A program made the translations under genes and the position numbers. Positions 8,802 through 17,965 of a DNA stretch of 64,000 nucleotides are shown here, one piece after another (the first letter of the stretch is position 1; each line of letters opens with the position of its first letter). The stretch covers positions 458,257 through 522,256 of the forward strand of contig NZ_LNZB01000060.1 in the NCBI RefSeq assembly GCF_001468085.1. Direction: 5' to 3'. Source of the DNA: Legionella waltersii. Lineage in GTDB: Bacteria; Pseudomonadota; Gammaproteobacteria; Legionellales; Legionellaceae. The notes below the pieces were generated by a model, which did not search any database, was not told where the DNA came from, and saw only the letters and a list, made by a program, of their open reading frames with translations.

Positions 8802-8821
8802 TATATCCATAAGGAGAAATC

Positions 8822-9160
8822 ATGAGACATTATGAAATTATGTTTCTTGTTCACCCCGATCAAAGCGAGCAAGTACCAGGAATGGTAGAGCGTTATGAAG
8901 GGATAATCACTAAACATAATGGTAAAATCCATCGTAAAGAAGACCTAGGACGACGTCAATTAGCCTACCCAATCAATGATGTGCATAAAGCCCACTATAT
9001 TCTTATGAACGTTGAATGCAGTTTGGATGCACTCAATGAAATTAAAACAGCATTTAAATTCAATGATGCAATTTTAAGAAATTTAATCACTCTTCAAAAG
9101 CAAGCTATTACAACTGAGTCTGTGCTAATGAAGAAAGAAAAAGAAACTAGAGCTGCTTAA
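8822..9160 (+). CDS. rpsF: 30S ribosomal protein S6
   Basis: This 112-residue protein begins [18 protein letters not shown] and contains [18 protein letters not shown], both typical of S6, which pairs with S18 on the platform of the 30S subunit. An AAGGAG site lies six bases before the ATG. It is the first gene of rpsF-rpsR-DUF2232-rplI, and its own promoter and leader hairpin lie just upstream. Confidence 0.97.
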   Translation: MRHYEIMFLVHPDQSEQVPGMVERYEGIITKHNGKIHRKEDLGRRQLAYPINDVHKAHYILMNVECSLDALNEIKTAFKFNDAILRNLITLQKQAITTESVLMKKEKETRAA

Positions 9161-9172
9161 GGGGAGTGTACA

Positions 9173-9400
9173 ATGTCTGAATATTTTCGTAGAAAAAAAA
9201 TGTGTCGTTTCAGTGCTGAAGGTGGTAATGAAATAGATTATAAAGATATTAATTTACTTAAAAATTATATCTCAGAAACGGGTAAAATTGTTCCAAGCCG
9301 AATTACTGGAACACAAACTCGCTTTCAAAGACAATTGGCTAAAGCAATCAAACATGCCAGATTTGTTGGCTTGCTACCTTATTGTGACAGCCATAGATAA
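9173..9400 (+). CDS. rpsR: 30S ribosomal protein S18
   Basis: This 75-residue protein has the S18 core: [37 protein letters not shown] and [10 protein letters not shown]. It binds S6 and 16S rRNA in the 30S platform. It lies 12 bp after rpsF with GGGGAG before its start, in the same operon. Confidence 0.97.
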   Translation: MSEYFRRKKMCRFSAEGGNEIDYKDINLLKNYISETGKIVPSRITGTQTRFQRQLAKAIKHARFVGLLPYCDSHR

Positions 9401-9411
9401 GATATACATCC

Positions 9412-10320
9412 ATGCAAAAGGGTCAATTTTTAACAAATCAATGCAAAACACTTCTAGATAACAAGAAGAATGCAATATTGTGGGCAACTATTTTATCGGT
9501 TATCCCATTTGCATCCTGGTTGTCTGTCGCATTGGTTTGTTTAGTTACTTTAAGGAAAGGTGCAAAACCTGGTTCTGAAGTATTAGTCCCTGCAATGGTG
9601 ATACATTCTGTGCCTTTATTAATGTTGTTTTCTTTGAAAACAGTTCTTGTGAATGTGCTTATTGGGTATTTTCCAAGTTATTTAGCAGCAATAACTTTGA
9701 GAAAGACAGCTAAATGGCAATATGCTTGTGGAGCATTGTTTATACAATGTTTGATAGGTTTTGGATTAATTCAATTATTAGCACCTGGATTTGTGGCGAG
9801 TCAGTTTAATCACTTTAAACAGATATTATCCCAATTTCAAGAATATCAACAAGTTATTGAGTACAGCACTGAAGGCTTAAGCTTAGCTAGTTTGGCACAA
9901 TTATTTTTCGGTATACAGATTCTAAGCGTGATCATTTCTTTAATGATTTCTTTAATCGTAGCCCGATCAATACAATCACGTTTATTTATGCCTGGTGGTT
10001 TTAACCAAGAAATGCTCGAGTTTCGTGGTGGTAGATTAGCATTTTTACTTTTAATAGCTGTTGGAATAGGGGCTTATTTTCAAGTACCTGTTGCAACGAA
10101 TTTATTACCACTTACACTGGCGTATTTCTTTTTATCAGGTTTTTGTTTGGCCTATTACATTTTGGCTAAAAAATGGCAGTTTAGGGTTCTCATTTTATTG
10201 AGTTTATTATTGATACTCAAACCCTTCTCAGTTGCATTTGCCTTAGTCGTAATTGGTTCAATTGATAGTTTATTTAATATTCGATTATACCTCCCTGCAA
10301 GGGCGAGTGAATCAACATAA
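9412..10320 (+). CDS. DUF2232 family polytopic membrane protein
   Basis: This 302-residue protein is almost entirely hydrophobic, with about eight membrane segments and no catalytic motif. A DUF2232-type membrane protein inserted between rpsR and rplI is a conserved arrangement in Legionella and many other gammaproteobacteria; the family's role is unknown. It is 11 bp from rpsR and 12 bp from rplI, so it belongs to the ribosomal protein transcript. The family assignment rests on gene position and topology. Confidence 0.8.
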   Translation: MQKGQFLTNQCKTLLDNKKNAILWATILSVIPFASWLSVALVCLVTLRKGAKPGSEVLVPAMVIHSVPLLMLFSLKTVLVNVLIGYFPSYLAAITLRKTAKWQYACGALFIQCLIGFGLIQLLAPGFVASQFNHFKQILSQFQEYQQVIEYSTEGLSLASLAQLFFGIQILSVIISLMISLIVARSIQSRLFMPGGFNQEMLEFRGGRLAFLLLIAVGIGAYFQVPVATNLLPLTLAYFFLSGFCLAYYILAKKWQFRVLILLSLLLILKPFSVAFALVVIGSIDSLFNIRLYLPARASEST

Positions 10321-10332
10321 AGGGGTATACTG

Positions 10333-10782
10333 ATGGAAGTTATATTATTAGAGAAAGTTCGTAATTTAGGAAATCTTGGCGATAAAGTTCACGTTAAGCC
10401 TGGGTATGGAAGAAATTTCTTAATTCCGCAAAATAAAGCGGTCTTTGCTACTGATAAAAACATTGAATTATTCGAACAGCGTCGGTCAGAGTTAGAGAAA
10501 AAAGCACAGAAGTCATTGGCTAGTGCTGAGCAAAGAGCTGCAAAATTAAATGACATAACACTAGTTATTAGCGCTATGGCAAGCGACGAAGGTAAGCTTT
10601 ACGGTTCAGTAGGTGTCAATGAAATCAAAGACGCTTTAGTCGCGAAAGAAATTGAAGTAAGTAAACGTGAAATTATCATGCCTGAAGGTGCTTTGCATTC
10701 AATAGGTAATTTTGAGGTGGAAATTCATGTACACAGTGATGTGATAGCTAACCTTAAGATTGAAATTGTACCCGCTAAGTAA
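10333..10782 (+). CDS. rplI: 50S ribosomal protein L9
   Basis: At 149 residues it has the standard L9 length. The start [17 protein letters not shown] and [16 protein letters not shown] are the L9 N-terminal domain signature; a long connecting helix follows ([16 protein letters not shown]) and a C-terminal domain with [10 protein letters not shown]. It binds 23S rRNA at the base of the L1 stalk. It is last in its operon and is followed by a hairpin terminator. Confidence 0.97.
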   Translation: MEVILLEKVRNLGNLGDKVHVKPGYGRNFLIPQNKAVFATDKNIELFEQRRSELEKKAQKSLASAEQRAAKLNDITLVISAMASDEGKLYGSVGVNEIKDALVAKEIEVSKREIIMPEGALHSIGNFEVEIHVHSDVIANLKIEIVPAK

Positions 10783-10793
10783 TATTCCAATTT

Positions 10794-10817
10794 GACCCTC
10801 TGCTCTAGCAGGGGGTC
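10794..10817 (+). terminator. terminator hairpin after rplI
   Basis: GACCCTCTGC pairs with GCAGGGGGTC around the loop TCTA (ten pairs, one G-U), followed by CTATTTC. The stem is strong but the U-tract is weak. Confidence 0.65.
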
Positions 10818-10958
10818 CTATTTCCTACGCATTTATAGTATAACCCATCCTAGAAAGCATTATATTTGAGCAACATGAATTCAATATGATCTTTATATTT
10901 GACTTGATGGCTACAAGTGCCTAAAATGCGCGCTTTGTTGTCATTAGGGAGTCATTTC

Positions 10959-13199
10959 ATGTCACGTTCAAAGATTAATCATAAGAAACAGAATCAAGTA
11001 AGTCCAATACAACAGGAATTAGACCGGTTTGAAAACGTTGCTCGATCTCTATTTGATTTATTACTTAGAATGAATAAAGACAATGCTCAAAAAATAGAGA
11101 CTTTATTAATGGATTATCAAACCTTAAGTACTAGCATTGATCGTAAAATGAATGCATTAAGCCATACCCAAAAAAAACAATTAATTGAAATACGTGAAAT
11201 CATTACACCCGAGCAACGCCGGGAGCTTAAGCAACACCTAAAGCGATTTAAGGACCAGAATTTAAAAGAAGAAGCTCGTCAAAAAATGCAAAATGTCTTA
11301 AGAGATGAGTCCATAGAGCAAGCTAGACTAAAAATTGCTGAGTTAATGCTCGAAATCGAAGTTCTAAAAAACAATTTTCTTAAAATTGATTTAAACCATT
11401 CAGCAACTATTGAACATGATTTAAGAGAATATAAACAAAAAAGAGCAGAGATTGCTCAGGAAATAAGCAAATTAGATGATGCCGAGCGTGTATCTCGATC
11501 AGAAGAGCTAAGGCTTATTTCAATGGAAGTGAATAAGCATTACGAAAAGATAATCTCTCAGATAGAATCAGCAAAAAAAGCCGTTAGAAAGGTGGTAGGT
11601 GATGCATCGAATAGGGTCAATCAAATGACTTTAGATAAGGCATTAACACTAGCCCAAGATTCAAGAGAAGAGAACGGCGCTCATTTAGAAAAAAGCCCTC
11701 AACTATCGCTTTTCATGAGTAAACAGGATATTCAAGAACATTCCCAAGTAAGTTTACCCTTATTGAGTATGTCACCGCTGGATTTTCAGACTCATCTACT
11801 CAGTATAATAAACCATGAGTTAGCTAATTCACCCTCCGATAAAACAGTGGTCGCCGTTGCAGGGTTACTTCAAGCCATTCTAGGCAATGTTTCTCCGCTC
11901 ATTGAGGGTCATAAGACTCATTTTTCAGTTATCTATGAATTGAATGGAGTAATTTCTTCTTTACACATTGGTTTAGCTTATTTATTAAATGACCCGGAAG
12001 CATACATTACTGAAATAACTATGGCGATGTTAAGACAAGGGGTAGGAGAGCAACATCGAGTAGCCATGACTTTATCCTCTCCTCAAGAAATGTCTGCTCT
12101 TACGCATCTTGATGGTCAAAATGCTCAAAAGCTGGTAAGGGGTAAAAGTCTACAATATCTTACAAACCAAGTAGTGCAATCAGCGGGAAATCATTTGGCA
12201 TTAACTTCTGTAGTTGGTAGAGAAGTTGAAGGAGGGGAGTTAATGCGTGCAGCTGAGAGTGTTAGCCAGGAAACTCCACCAGTGCATTTTCAAATGGAGC
12301 AATTAGTTGACTTAACGAAGATTGCTTTAATCCTAATTCATACAAGACAAGCTCTCATTGGTAGACCAATGAACCAACGCGATGATGAAATTGAGTTATC
12401 GCCTCGTCATTCATTACCCATAATGACAAAGAGAGCGAAGCTTCCAACTGTTTTTGAAGAAGAAGTTGTGCATCCACATCAGGTTGTTGTACTCAATCAA
12501 GAAATACATTCGGATACGATGAGAACTAGACCACAACAAGCGATGGTTACTCCCAAACAACAACTCAGTACACAGAAGCCCAAACATGAGTTACCTCTAG
12601 AAGTGGAGTCAAGCCAGATTGATGAACAAGAACGTAGTCGACAAAGGGATAATCAAAGATTAGCGCTAGAGGCTATTGGAAGGAAAAAGCGTGACTTAGC
12701 TCGGAAAGTCACTGAATACAATCAAAAGATACTACATATAACATCAGCTCTTGACGATCTTGATTCATTGTATTATCAAAATGACGCGGTCATTTTGGTA
12801 AGAGATGAGTTTAAAAGGGATATCATTGCGGCACTGAATGCCTATAGAGATAGATTATCGTTTATTATACAAAATAATTATGAGTATGATTCAATTAAAA
12901 TTGATAATGATATTAATCAAGCTGGTGATACTTTCTTGATGGCATGTTCTACCGCGTGTAAAACAGTTGCTGATAACAATAGCTTTGATTATGACGTAGA
13001 GTTTAGTGAGTATTTTACTGACTTCATGAAGCTTTTGGCTAATATAGTATTATGGGTAGGAAATTCTTTGCCTTATAGAACAAACAGAAATCAATTTTTC
13101 GACTACGCAAACTCAAAATCTGCTCATGCACAGTTTATGTCAATTCAGCGGAGCATAGATGAAATTGATGTTCAGCATACTCCTATTTTGGCATTCTAA
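10959..13199 (+). CDS. large coiled-coil protein, LegC6-position effector candidate
   Basis: The preferred start is the ATG at 10959 (MSRSKINHKKQ), which has AGGGAG seven bases upstream and gives 746 residues. An open GTG at 10917 lacks such a site. Long charged heptad stretches (about 20-250 and 590-660) predict coiled coils, separated by a more globular middle and a Gln/Pro/His-rich linker near 520-580. No enzymatic motif is seen. L. pneumophila carries the coiled-coil Dot/Icm effector LegC6 (lpg1588, from memory) immediately after rplI, so this may be its positional counterpart; homology is unproven. The tail SIDEIDVQHTPILAF has acidic residues followed by a hydrophobic end, compatible with a Dot/Icm signal. 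Confidence 0.75.
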   Translation: MSRSKINHKKQNQVSPIQQELDRFENVARSLFDLLLRMNKDNAQKIETLLMDYQTLSTSIDRKMNALSHTQKKQLIEIREIITPEQRRELKQHLKRFKDQNLKEEARQKMQNVLRDESIEQARLKIAELMLEIEVLKNNFLKIDLNHSATIEHDLREYKQKRAEIAQEISKLDDAERVSRSEELRLISMEVNKHYEKIISQIESAKKAVRKVVGDASNRVNQMTLDKALTLAQDSREENGAHLEKSPQLSLFMSKQDIQEHSQVSLPLLSMSPLDFQTHLLSIINHELANSPSDKTVVAVAGLLQAILGNVSPLIEGHKTHFSVIYELNGVISSLHIGLAYLLNDPEAYITEITMAMLRQGVGEQHRVAMTLSSPQEMSALTHLDGQNAQKLVRGKSLQYLTNQVVQSAGNHLALTSVVGREVEGGELMRAAESVSQETPPVHFQMEQLVDLTKIALILIHTRQALIGRPMNQRDDEIELSPRHSLPIMTKRAKLPTVFEEEVVHPHQVVVLNQEIHSDTMRTRPQQAMVTPKQQLSTQKPKHELPLEVESSQIDEQERSRQRDNQRLALEAIGRKKRDLARKVTEYNQKILHITSALDDLDSLYYQNDAVILVRDEFKRDIIAALNAYRDRLSFIIQNNYEYDSIKIDNDINQAGDTFLMACSTACKTVADNNSFDYDVEFSEYFTDFMKLLANIVLWVGNSLPYRTNRNQFFDYANSKSAHAQFMSIQRSIDEIDVQHTPILAF

Positions 13200-13216
13200 A
13201 CAATGAAATGAAGCGT

Positions 13217-13244
13217 GTAGGTTGGGGAAAACGACTCAACCTAC
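13217..13244 (+). terminator. hairpin downstream of the coiled-coil gene
   Basis: GTAGGTTG (13217-13224) pairs perfectly with CAACCTAC (13237-13244) around a 12-nt loop, 17 bp after the stop codon. There is no U-tract, so termination is only probable. Confidence 0.45.
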
Positions 13245-13300
13245 GGTTGATTCCTTATGAATGGTAGTGATGTCCCCAAGAGTGGTGGGAACTTCCCCAA

Positions 13301-13394
13301 TAATTCAGGCTTAGTAGTCCGCCAACTACAAGAAAATAGGGATTCGTTAACACTTTTCTATCCTGAATTAAGCAACGCTAATATGGACTACTAA
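13301..13394. repeat. interleaved inverted repeats with pseudoknot topology
   Basis: TAATTCAGG (13301-13309) is the exact reverse complement of CCTGAATTA (13362-13370). TTAGTAGTCC (13311-13320) is the exact reverse complement of GGACTACTAA (13385-13394). The order A-B-A'-B' means both stems can form together only as a pseudoknot. The element lies in the 221-bp gap between the convergent coiled-coil and thioredoxin-fold genes. Function unknown. Confidence 0.6.
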
Positions 13395-13421
13395 AGTATT
13401 GGTTTGGTTGATTTTAGATTT

Positions 13422-13979
13422 TTATGCTTTCCATTTAATATTACACCCAAGGCTAGGCTTTTGTTCAATGTCGACTGACTTATCCTGTAATACGCAATCC
13501 AAGGCACGTCTTATTGAGTCACCTGTAACAGGAACTCCATTACCAGGTCGAGAGTCATCCAATTGACCTCTGTAAACTAAAGACAATTGGGAGTCAAAGA
13601 CATAGAAATCCGGTGTGCAGGCTGCCTTATAGGCCTCAGCAACCTCCTGCGTTTCATCAAACACATAAGGAAAGGGATATCGATTCAATTCTGCACTTTT
13701 CTTCATTAAATCGGGCGAGTCATCCGGATAATTGACTATATCATTTGAATTAATTGCAACAAACTGTATTCCCTTCGGAATGTAATCATTTGCTAATCGA
13801 GTTAACTCTTCGTTGACGTGTTTTACATAGGGACAGTGATTGCAAATAAACATAATTACTGTGGCTTTGTATTTGTTGGTATCACTTATCTTAACTCGAT
13901 GACCTGTAGTTACATCATTAAGTTCAAAATGAGGCGCTTCAGTGCCTAATGGCAGCATGTTTGAGGGGGTTTTTGCCAT
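13422..13979 (-). CDS. thioredoxin-fold (AhpC/TSA-like) family protein
   Basis: This 185-residue redoxin-type protein begins LGTEAPHFELNDVTTG, typical of peroxiredoxin/TlpA-like domains. It carries CNHCPYVKHVN, where CNHC replaces the thioredoxin CxxC, then FVAINSND and DFYVFDSQLSLVYRGQLDD. The C-terminal SLGCNIKWK is characteristic of a cytosolic thioredoxin-like family of unknown substrate. There is no signal peptide. It overlaps nothing and starts 3 bp after the stop of the upstream membrane protein in the same minus-strand run. Confidence 0.85.
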   Translation of the reverse strand: MAKTPSNMLPLGTEAPHFELNDVTTGHRVKISDTNKYKATVIMFICNHCPYVKHVNEELTRLANDYIPKGIQFVAINSNDIVNYPDDSPDLMKKSAELNRYPFPYVFDETQEVAEAYKAACTPDFYVFDSQLSLVYRGQLDDSRPGNGVPVTGDSIRRALDCVLQDKSVDIEQKPSLGCNIKWKA

Positions 13980-13981
13980 GT

Positions 13982-14494
13982 TTAGATTCCACCTAAAAAA
14001 ATGATGTTATACAGTGAAAAAAGTGCGACGATGGTATTAAGAATTGCCCAAATGAAGGCGGCTGGTTGATCATTAAATGCAGAATAGTATCCATAAATAG
14101 CAATACCACAACTTCCTAATAAAGAGATAGGTTGATTGTTGTAGGCGAATCCTATTGAAAGCAGCGCAATACCTAATATACCAATAAAAAGAAAAAAGTT
14201 ATTTTCCTTACCAATGAGTAAATAAACAACGAGTAACTGTGTACATAATAACAGAGGGAGTGCAAATTGAGTATACGGACCTATGTTAAGTAAAATTGCT
14301 GAATGCCCTGCGCCCAAAATGAGCTCAAGAGCTATAAAATAGTATAATTTATAATGAATGGCTACATAAAGCAGTAGAATAGATCCAGTGACGTAATATT
14401 TCTGAGGGGTAATTTGCATATGCCCATAAATGATTATGAGAGATGCAAATGCCCCTAGAGTTAGGTATCTTAAATCATAAGATGATTTAGTCAC
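13982..14494 (-). CDS. small polytopic inner-membrane protein, unknown
   Basis: This 170-residue protein is made of about five or six hydrophobic helices (for example LGAFASLIIIYGHM, SILLLYVAIHYKLYYFIALELILGA, FALPLLLCTQLLVVYLLIG). No motif I recognise is present. It sits 3 bp from both neighbours in the minus-strand run that ends with the thioredoxin-fold protein, so these genes are probably cotranscribed. Confidence 0.7.
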   Translation of the reverse strand: MTKSSYDLRYLTLGAFASLIIIYGHMQITPQKYYVTGSILLLYVAIHYKLYYFIALELILGAGHSAILLNIGPYTQFALPLLLCTQLLVVYLLIGKENNFFLFIGILGIALLSIGFAYNNQPISLLGSCGIAIYGYYSAFNDQPAAFIWAILNTIVALFSLYNIIFLGGI

Positions 14495-14497
14495 TTA

Positions 14498-14989
14498 TCA
14501 CCATTTTAGATAGATTCCTTTTGCAACAGAGTCCTGGATAACTTCATTTTGGGTCTTATTGAATGAGATCCAATAGTTTCCCATATTACTTAAAGCAAAT
14601 TTTACTCGTGGATATTGACATACTTCAAGAACATCGCGGCAGTCAACCGCTGAGGTGTTTTCATCAGCATGCTTATAGCATTTGAAATTAATGTTCTTAA
14701 CATCCGAAGCAAATGCTGCCCAACTCATGGGTTCTAAAGTCGCTTGGAGTGGTGGGACCATAAATGCATCAGAATTATCAAATCGTTCTAATTCTATGCG
14801 GGTATCAGAGCGATTTTGAATAAGATAGTAGGTTTGCACCCCTGTCTCATTTAAAATAAGATTGTTATTGCTGTAGCCAAATCCGGTGACCTCACAGCCT
14901 CGGGGAAATGTTGAAGCAGCATGGTTAGCTGTAGTAGTTAGCAAGCAAACTGATAATAGCAATGTATTTAAGTAATTCATGAAAGACAT
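14498..14989 (-). CDS. exported protein, EnhB-like
   Basis: The likely start is the ATG at 14989 (MSFMNYLNTLL), which has GAGGA four bases upstream; an in-frame start at 15007 lacks one. A signal peptide (NYLNTLLLSVCLLTTTANHA) precedes the mature protein. Four cysteines (RGCEV, FKCYK, VDCRD, EVCQYP) suggest disulfides in the periplasm. The endings PRVKFALSNMGNYW and KGIYLKW recall the enhanced-entry protein EnhB of L. pneumophila from memory; I cannot confirm this by alignment. It stands 3 bp upstream of the membrane protein gene and downstream of the PC synthase. Confidence 0.65.
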   Translation of the reverse strand: MSFMNYLNTLLLSVCLLTTTANHAASTFPRGCEVTGFGYSNNNLILNETGVQTYYLIQNRSDTRIELERFDNSDAFMVPPLQATLEPMSWAAFASDVKNINFKCYKHADENTSAVDCRDVLEVCQYPRVKFALSNMGNYWISFNKTQNEVIQDSVAKGIYLKW

Positions 14990-15139
14990 AATTTCCTCAG
15001 CAAACAAATTTTGATTGCTATTTTAAATATTAATATTACAAAGTCCAGGGGGTATTCATAATTCTATCGGATTAGTTGATTTTATTTATTAAACAATTAA
15101 CCCTTATGCGCATGAACATATCCAGTAGTAATGGATATC

Positions 15140-15901
15140 CTATTTATTCGCATTTATCTTAGCTTTTATCATAGGGTAATACGTTCTATAAAAGCTAAGG
15201 AATAAATACATGCTAATATAACCTAATGATAAAATAACCCATATTTGGTTCATTTGTGGGTAGCTAATAAGAAGACATATTGAGCTTATTCCATAAATTG
15301 CTGAGCAACAATGCATAAGTATTTTTAAAAGTTTAGAGTCCGTTAAATAATCTAATCTTGAGGGATATACATACTTTACGGGTACGAAAATTAATACACA
15401 AAACAATACCAGTAAAATTGTGTTAGCCAGAACTGAAGTGTTAAATAGATACATGTAGAAAACAGCGATATTCCAATAACAAGGAAATCCCTTAAAAAAA
15501 TGATCCGGCGTTTTGGCATCATCCTGGCAAAATTGGTAAGCTGAAGTAATGGTAATTGCTGCAATAATGTAGATCACGTAATCGTGTGGTAGCATGTCAG
15601 GTTTAACAAGCAAGAAGAAACAGGGTGTGATAACATAATTTAAAAAATCGACAATATTGTCCAGCAAAGCACCATCAATTTTAGGTAGAACGGTTTTTAC
15701 ATGCACCATTCGTGCAAGGCTGCCGTCAACCGCATCAATAAAAACAGTGATACCCATCAACCATAAAGCAAACACATACTCGTGTTGATATATCTTATAT
15801 AGACTAAAGACTCCCAGACTAGCTGCACTAGCAGTAAAAATATGTACCAACCATGCTGCTAAATATTGGATCATTGTGTAAGGTGGAGAGTTTGAATTCA
15901 T
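15140..15901 (-). CDS. pcs: phosphatidylcholine synthase (CDP-diacylglycerol-choline O-phosphatidyltransferase)
   Basis: This is a CDP-alcohol phosphatidyltransferase that condenses choline directly with CDP-diacylglycerol, letting bacteria make phosphatidylcholine in one step from host choline. The motif DAVDGSLARMV ... DGALLDNIVDF has the DG-AR and D-D metal-binding residues in the longer spacing typical of Pcs enzymes. At least seven membrane helices are visible. The ATG at 15901 (MNSNSPPYT) with CCAGGA upstream is preferred over an in-frame start at 15925, giving 253 residues. Legionella membranes are known to be rich in phosphatidylcholine, which matters for infection. Confidence 0.9.
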   Translation of the reverse strand: MNSNSPPYTMIQYLAAWLVHIFTASAASLGVFSLYKIYQHEYVFALWLMGITVFIDAVDGSLARMVHVKTVLPKIDGALLDNIVDFLNYVITPCFFLLVKPDMLPHDYVIYIIAAITITSAYQFCQDDAKTPDHFFKGFPCYWNIAVFYMYLFNTSVLANTILLVLFCVLIFVPVKYVYPSRLDYLTDSKLLKILMHCCSAIYGISSICLLISYPQMNQIWVILSLGYISMYLFLSFYRTYYPMIKAKINANK

Positions 15902-16096
15902 AGGATTCCTGGAGTTAATAAACAAAATTTCATTAACATATTGATTTTGAATACTGTTCTTTATTATAAAGTGTTCTAGAATATAAAAATACTACCAATT
16001 TTCAAAAGCAAAGTGCAAGCTGAGTAACGAATTTTGTTAATTTAGGTGGATTATTTTCGTGTTTAGGTCCCTTTATTTAGTTTATTTGGTGGAAAA

Positions 16097-17473
16097 ATGG
16101 AAATACAAACAATTAATCCTACAACAGAAGAAGTTATTCATACGTACACATGCTTAACCAGTGAGCAAATTAAAGAACGCATTTTAAGAAGTCAAGAAGC
16201 CTATTTAGAGTGGAAAAAATTTACATTCGACCGACGTAAAGTGTTCATGTTAAATCTAGCTGAGATTTTGCGATCAGAAAAGGACGAGTTAGCGATACTT
16301 ATGGCTACTGAAATGGGTAAACCAATTACAGCAGGACGTGCTGAAATTGAAAAATGTGCTGGGTTGTGTGAGCACTATGCTGAGCATGCAGAAGAGTACT
16401 TGCAGCCAAGAATCATAAAAACAGAAATGAAAAAGTCTAAGGTATGTTACCAACCACTAGGAATTGTTTTTGCTATTATGCCTTGGAACTTCCCATTTTG
16501 GCAGGTGTTTCGCTTTTCAGTACCGACGCTCATGTCTGGCAACGCAGCAGTGTTGAAACATGCCCCAATTTCATCAGGAACTGGAAATAAAATTGAAGAG
16601 TTATACAAACGGGCGGGTTTTCCAGAAGGATTGTTTCAACATCTTATTGTAGATAATGAGGGTGCGGCGGAGATTATAGAAAACGAACATGTCATTGCTG
16701 TTACCTTGACTGGAAGTGAGAGAGCAGGAAAGAGCGTTGCTACTACAGCCGGCAAACAACTCAAAAAATCAGTATTGGAGCTAGGTGGTTCAGATCCCTA
16801 TGTTGTTTTGGAAGATGCAGACCTCTCGTTAGCATCTAGTTGTATAGTCGCCTCTAGATTAAATAATACAGGACAGGTATGCATAGCTGCGAAAAGAATC
16901 ATCGCAGTTAAATCAGTGGTTCCAATGCTGATCGACAAAATTAAGGAAAAAATGTCGACCTACACCATGGGGAATCCACTAGAAGCGACTGTTCAAATTG
17001 GACCGATGGCAAGAAAAGATTTGCGAGATGAATTGCATGCTCAAGTAGAAAAATCAATTAAACAAGGTGCTAAATTATTGCTTGGTGGTATAATCCCAAC
17101 TGGAAAAGGGTATTTTTATCCTCCAACGTTGCTTGTGAATGTTAAGCCTGGAATGACTGCATTTGAAGAAGAGTTGTTTGGTCCTGTTCTAGTAATCATT
17201 ACTGCTGAAGATGAAAAAAATGCAATTCAGTTAGCCAACTTAACTAAATATGGGCTAGGTGCTGCTGTATTTACTCAAGATTTAAGTAAAGGGGAACACA
17301 TCGCAACTTATGAGCTTGAAGCGGGTGTTTGTTTTGTTAATGCATTGGTAGCCTCTGATCCAAGATTACCCTTCGGAGGAATAAAGAAATCGGGGTATGG
17401 CAGAGAGTTGTCAAGGGAAGGAATTTTAGAGTTTGTTAATACAAAAACAGTTTCCATCAATGAATCCAGATAA
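16097..17473 (+). CDS. succinate-semialdehyde dehydrogenase (Sad/YneI type)
   Basis: This 458-residue NAD(P)-dependent aldehyde dehydrogenase has the full family pattern: IMPWNFPFWQVFR, TLTGSERAGKSV, VLELGGSDPYVVL (general base Glu, about 228), NTGQVCIAAKR (nucleophile Cys, about 262) and FGGIKKSGYGREL. Short length and the phrase PWNFPFWQVFR ... LKHAP resemble E. coli Sad (YneI), which oxidises succinate semialdehyde to succinate; substrate specificity is inferred. Its stop overlaps the downstream L,D-transpeptidase ORF by 14 bp, or is separated by 1 bp if that gene begins at 17475. Confidence 0.88.
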   Translation: MEIQTINPTTEEVIHTYTCLTSEQIKERILRSQEAYLEWKKFTFDRRKVFMLNLAEILRSEKDELAILMATEMGKPITAGRAEIEKCAGLCEHYAEHAEEYLQPRIIKTEMKKSKVCYQPLGIVFAIMPWNFPFWQVFRFSVPTLMSGNAAVLKHAPISSGTGNKIEELYKRAGFPEGLFQHLIVDNEGAAEIIENEHVIAVTLTGSERAGKSVATTAGKQLKKSVLELGGSDPYVVLEDADLSLASSCIVASRLNNTGQVCIAAKRIIAVKSVVPMLIDKIKEKMSTYTMGNPLEATVQIGPMARKDLRDELHAQVEKSIKQGAKLLLGGIIPTGKGYFYPPTLLVNVKPGMTAFEEELFGPVLVIITAEDEKNAIQLANLTKYGLGAAVFTQDLSKGEHIATYELEAGVCFVNALVASDPRLPFGGIKKSGYGRELSREGILEFVNTKTVSINESR

Positions 17474-17960
17474 TATGCAATGCACTAAATTAATTTTTAT
17501 TTCAGCAGCAAATCAGGAAATGCTTTGCTATGAACAAAATAAATTGATCGCTAATTATCCTGTTTCCACAGGAAAAAATGGTTTGGGTGAACTAATAAAT
17601 AGTGAGCGTACTCCTCGTGGATGGCATAGAGTATACTCTGTTATTGGAACAGAGTTGCCGGTGAACTCCGTGTTGGTATCAAGGAAATGGACTGGTGAAA
17701 TCTATTCAAAAACTCTGGCAAAGCAATTCCCAAGCCGCGATTGGATTTTAACACGAATTATTCAGTTAGATGGTTTAGAGCCTGGTCGAAATAGAGGAGG
17801 AGACGTAGATACGTTAAAGCGATACATCTATATTCATGGTACTCCAGATACTACCGAGTTAGGCGTACCTGGCTCACATGGATGCATAAGAATGAATAAC
17901 CAAGACGTCATCAACATTTCGGAGTGGGTTAGTACAGATACGTTAGTTTACATTGAATAG
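17460..17960 (+). CDS. L,D-transpeptidase catalytic-domain (YkuD) protein
   Basis: This is a single YkuD domain of about 166 residues. The active site HGTPDTTELG ... SHGCIRM contains the conserved His and nucleophilic Cys of L,D-transpeptidases, which crosslink peptidoglycan or attach lipoproteins. The start is uncertain: ATG 17460 overlaps the dehydrogenase, while ATG 17475 follows its stop by one base and would begin MQCTKLIFISAANQE, close to where YkuD domains normally begin. Neither gives a signal peptide, which is odd for an enzyme expected in the periplasm. Related Legionella proteins are sometimes labelled EnhA-like. Confidence 0.85.
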   Translation: MNPDNMQCTKLIFISAANQEMLCYEQNKLIANYPVSTGKNGLGELINSERTPRGWHRVYSVIGTELPVNSVLVSRKWTGEIYSKTLAKQFPSRDWILTRIIQLDGLEPGRNRGGDVDTLKRYIYIHGTPDTTELGVPGSHGCIRMNNQDVINISEWVSTDTLVYIE

Positions 17961-17965
17961 GTTTT

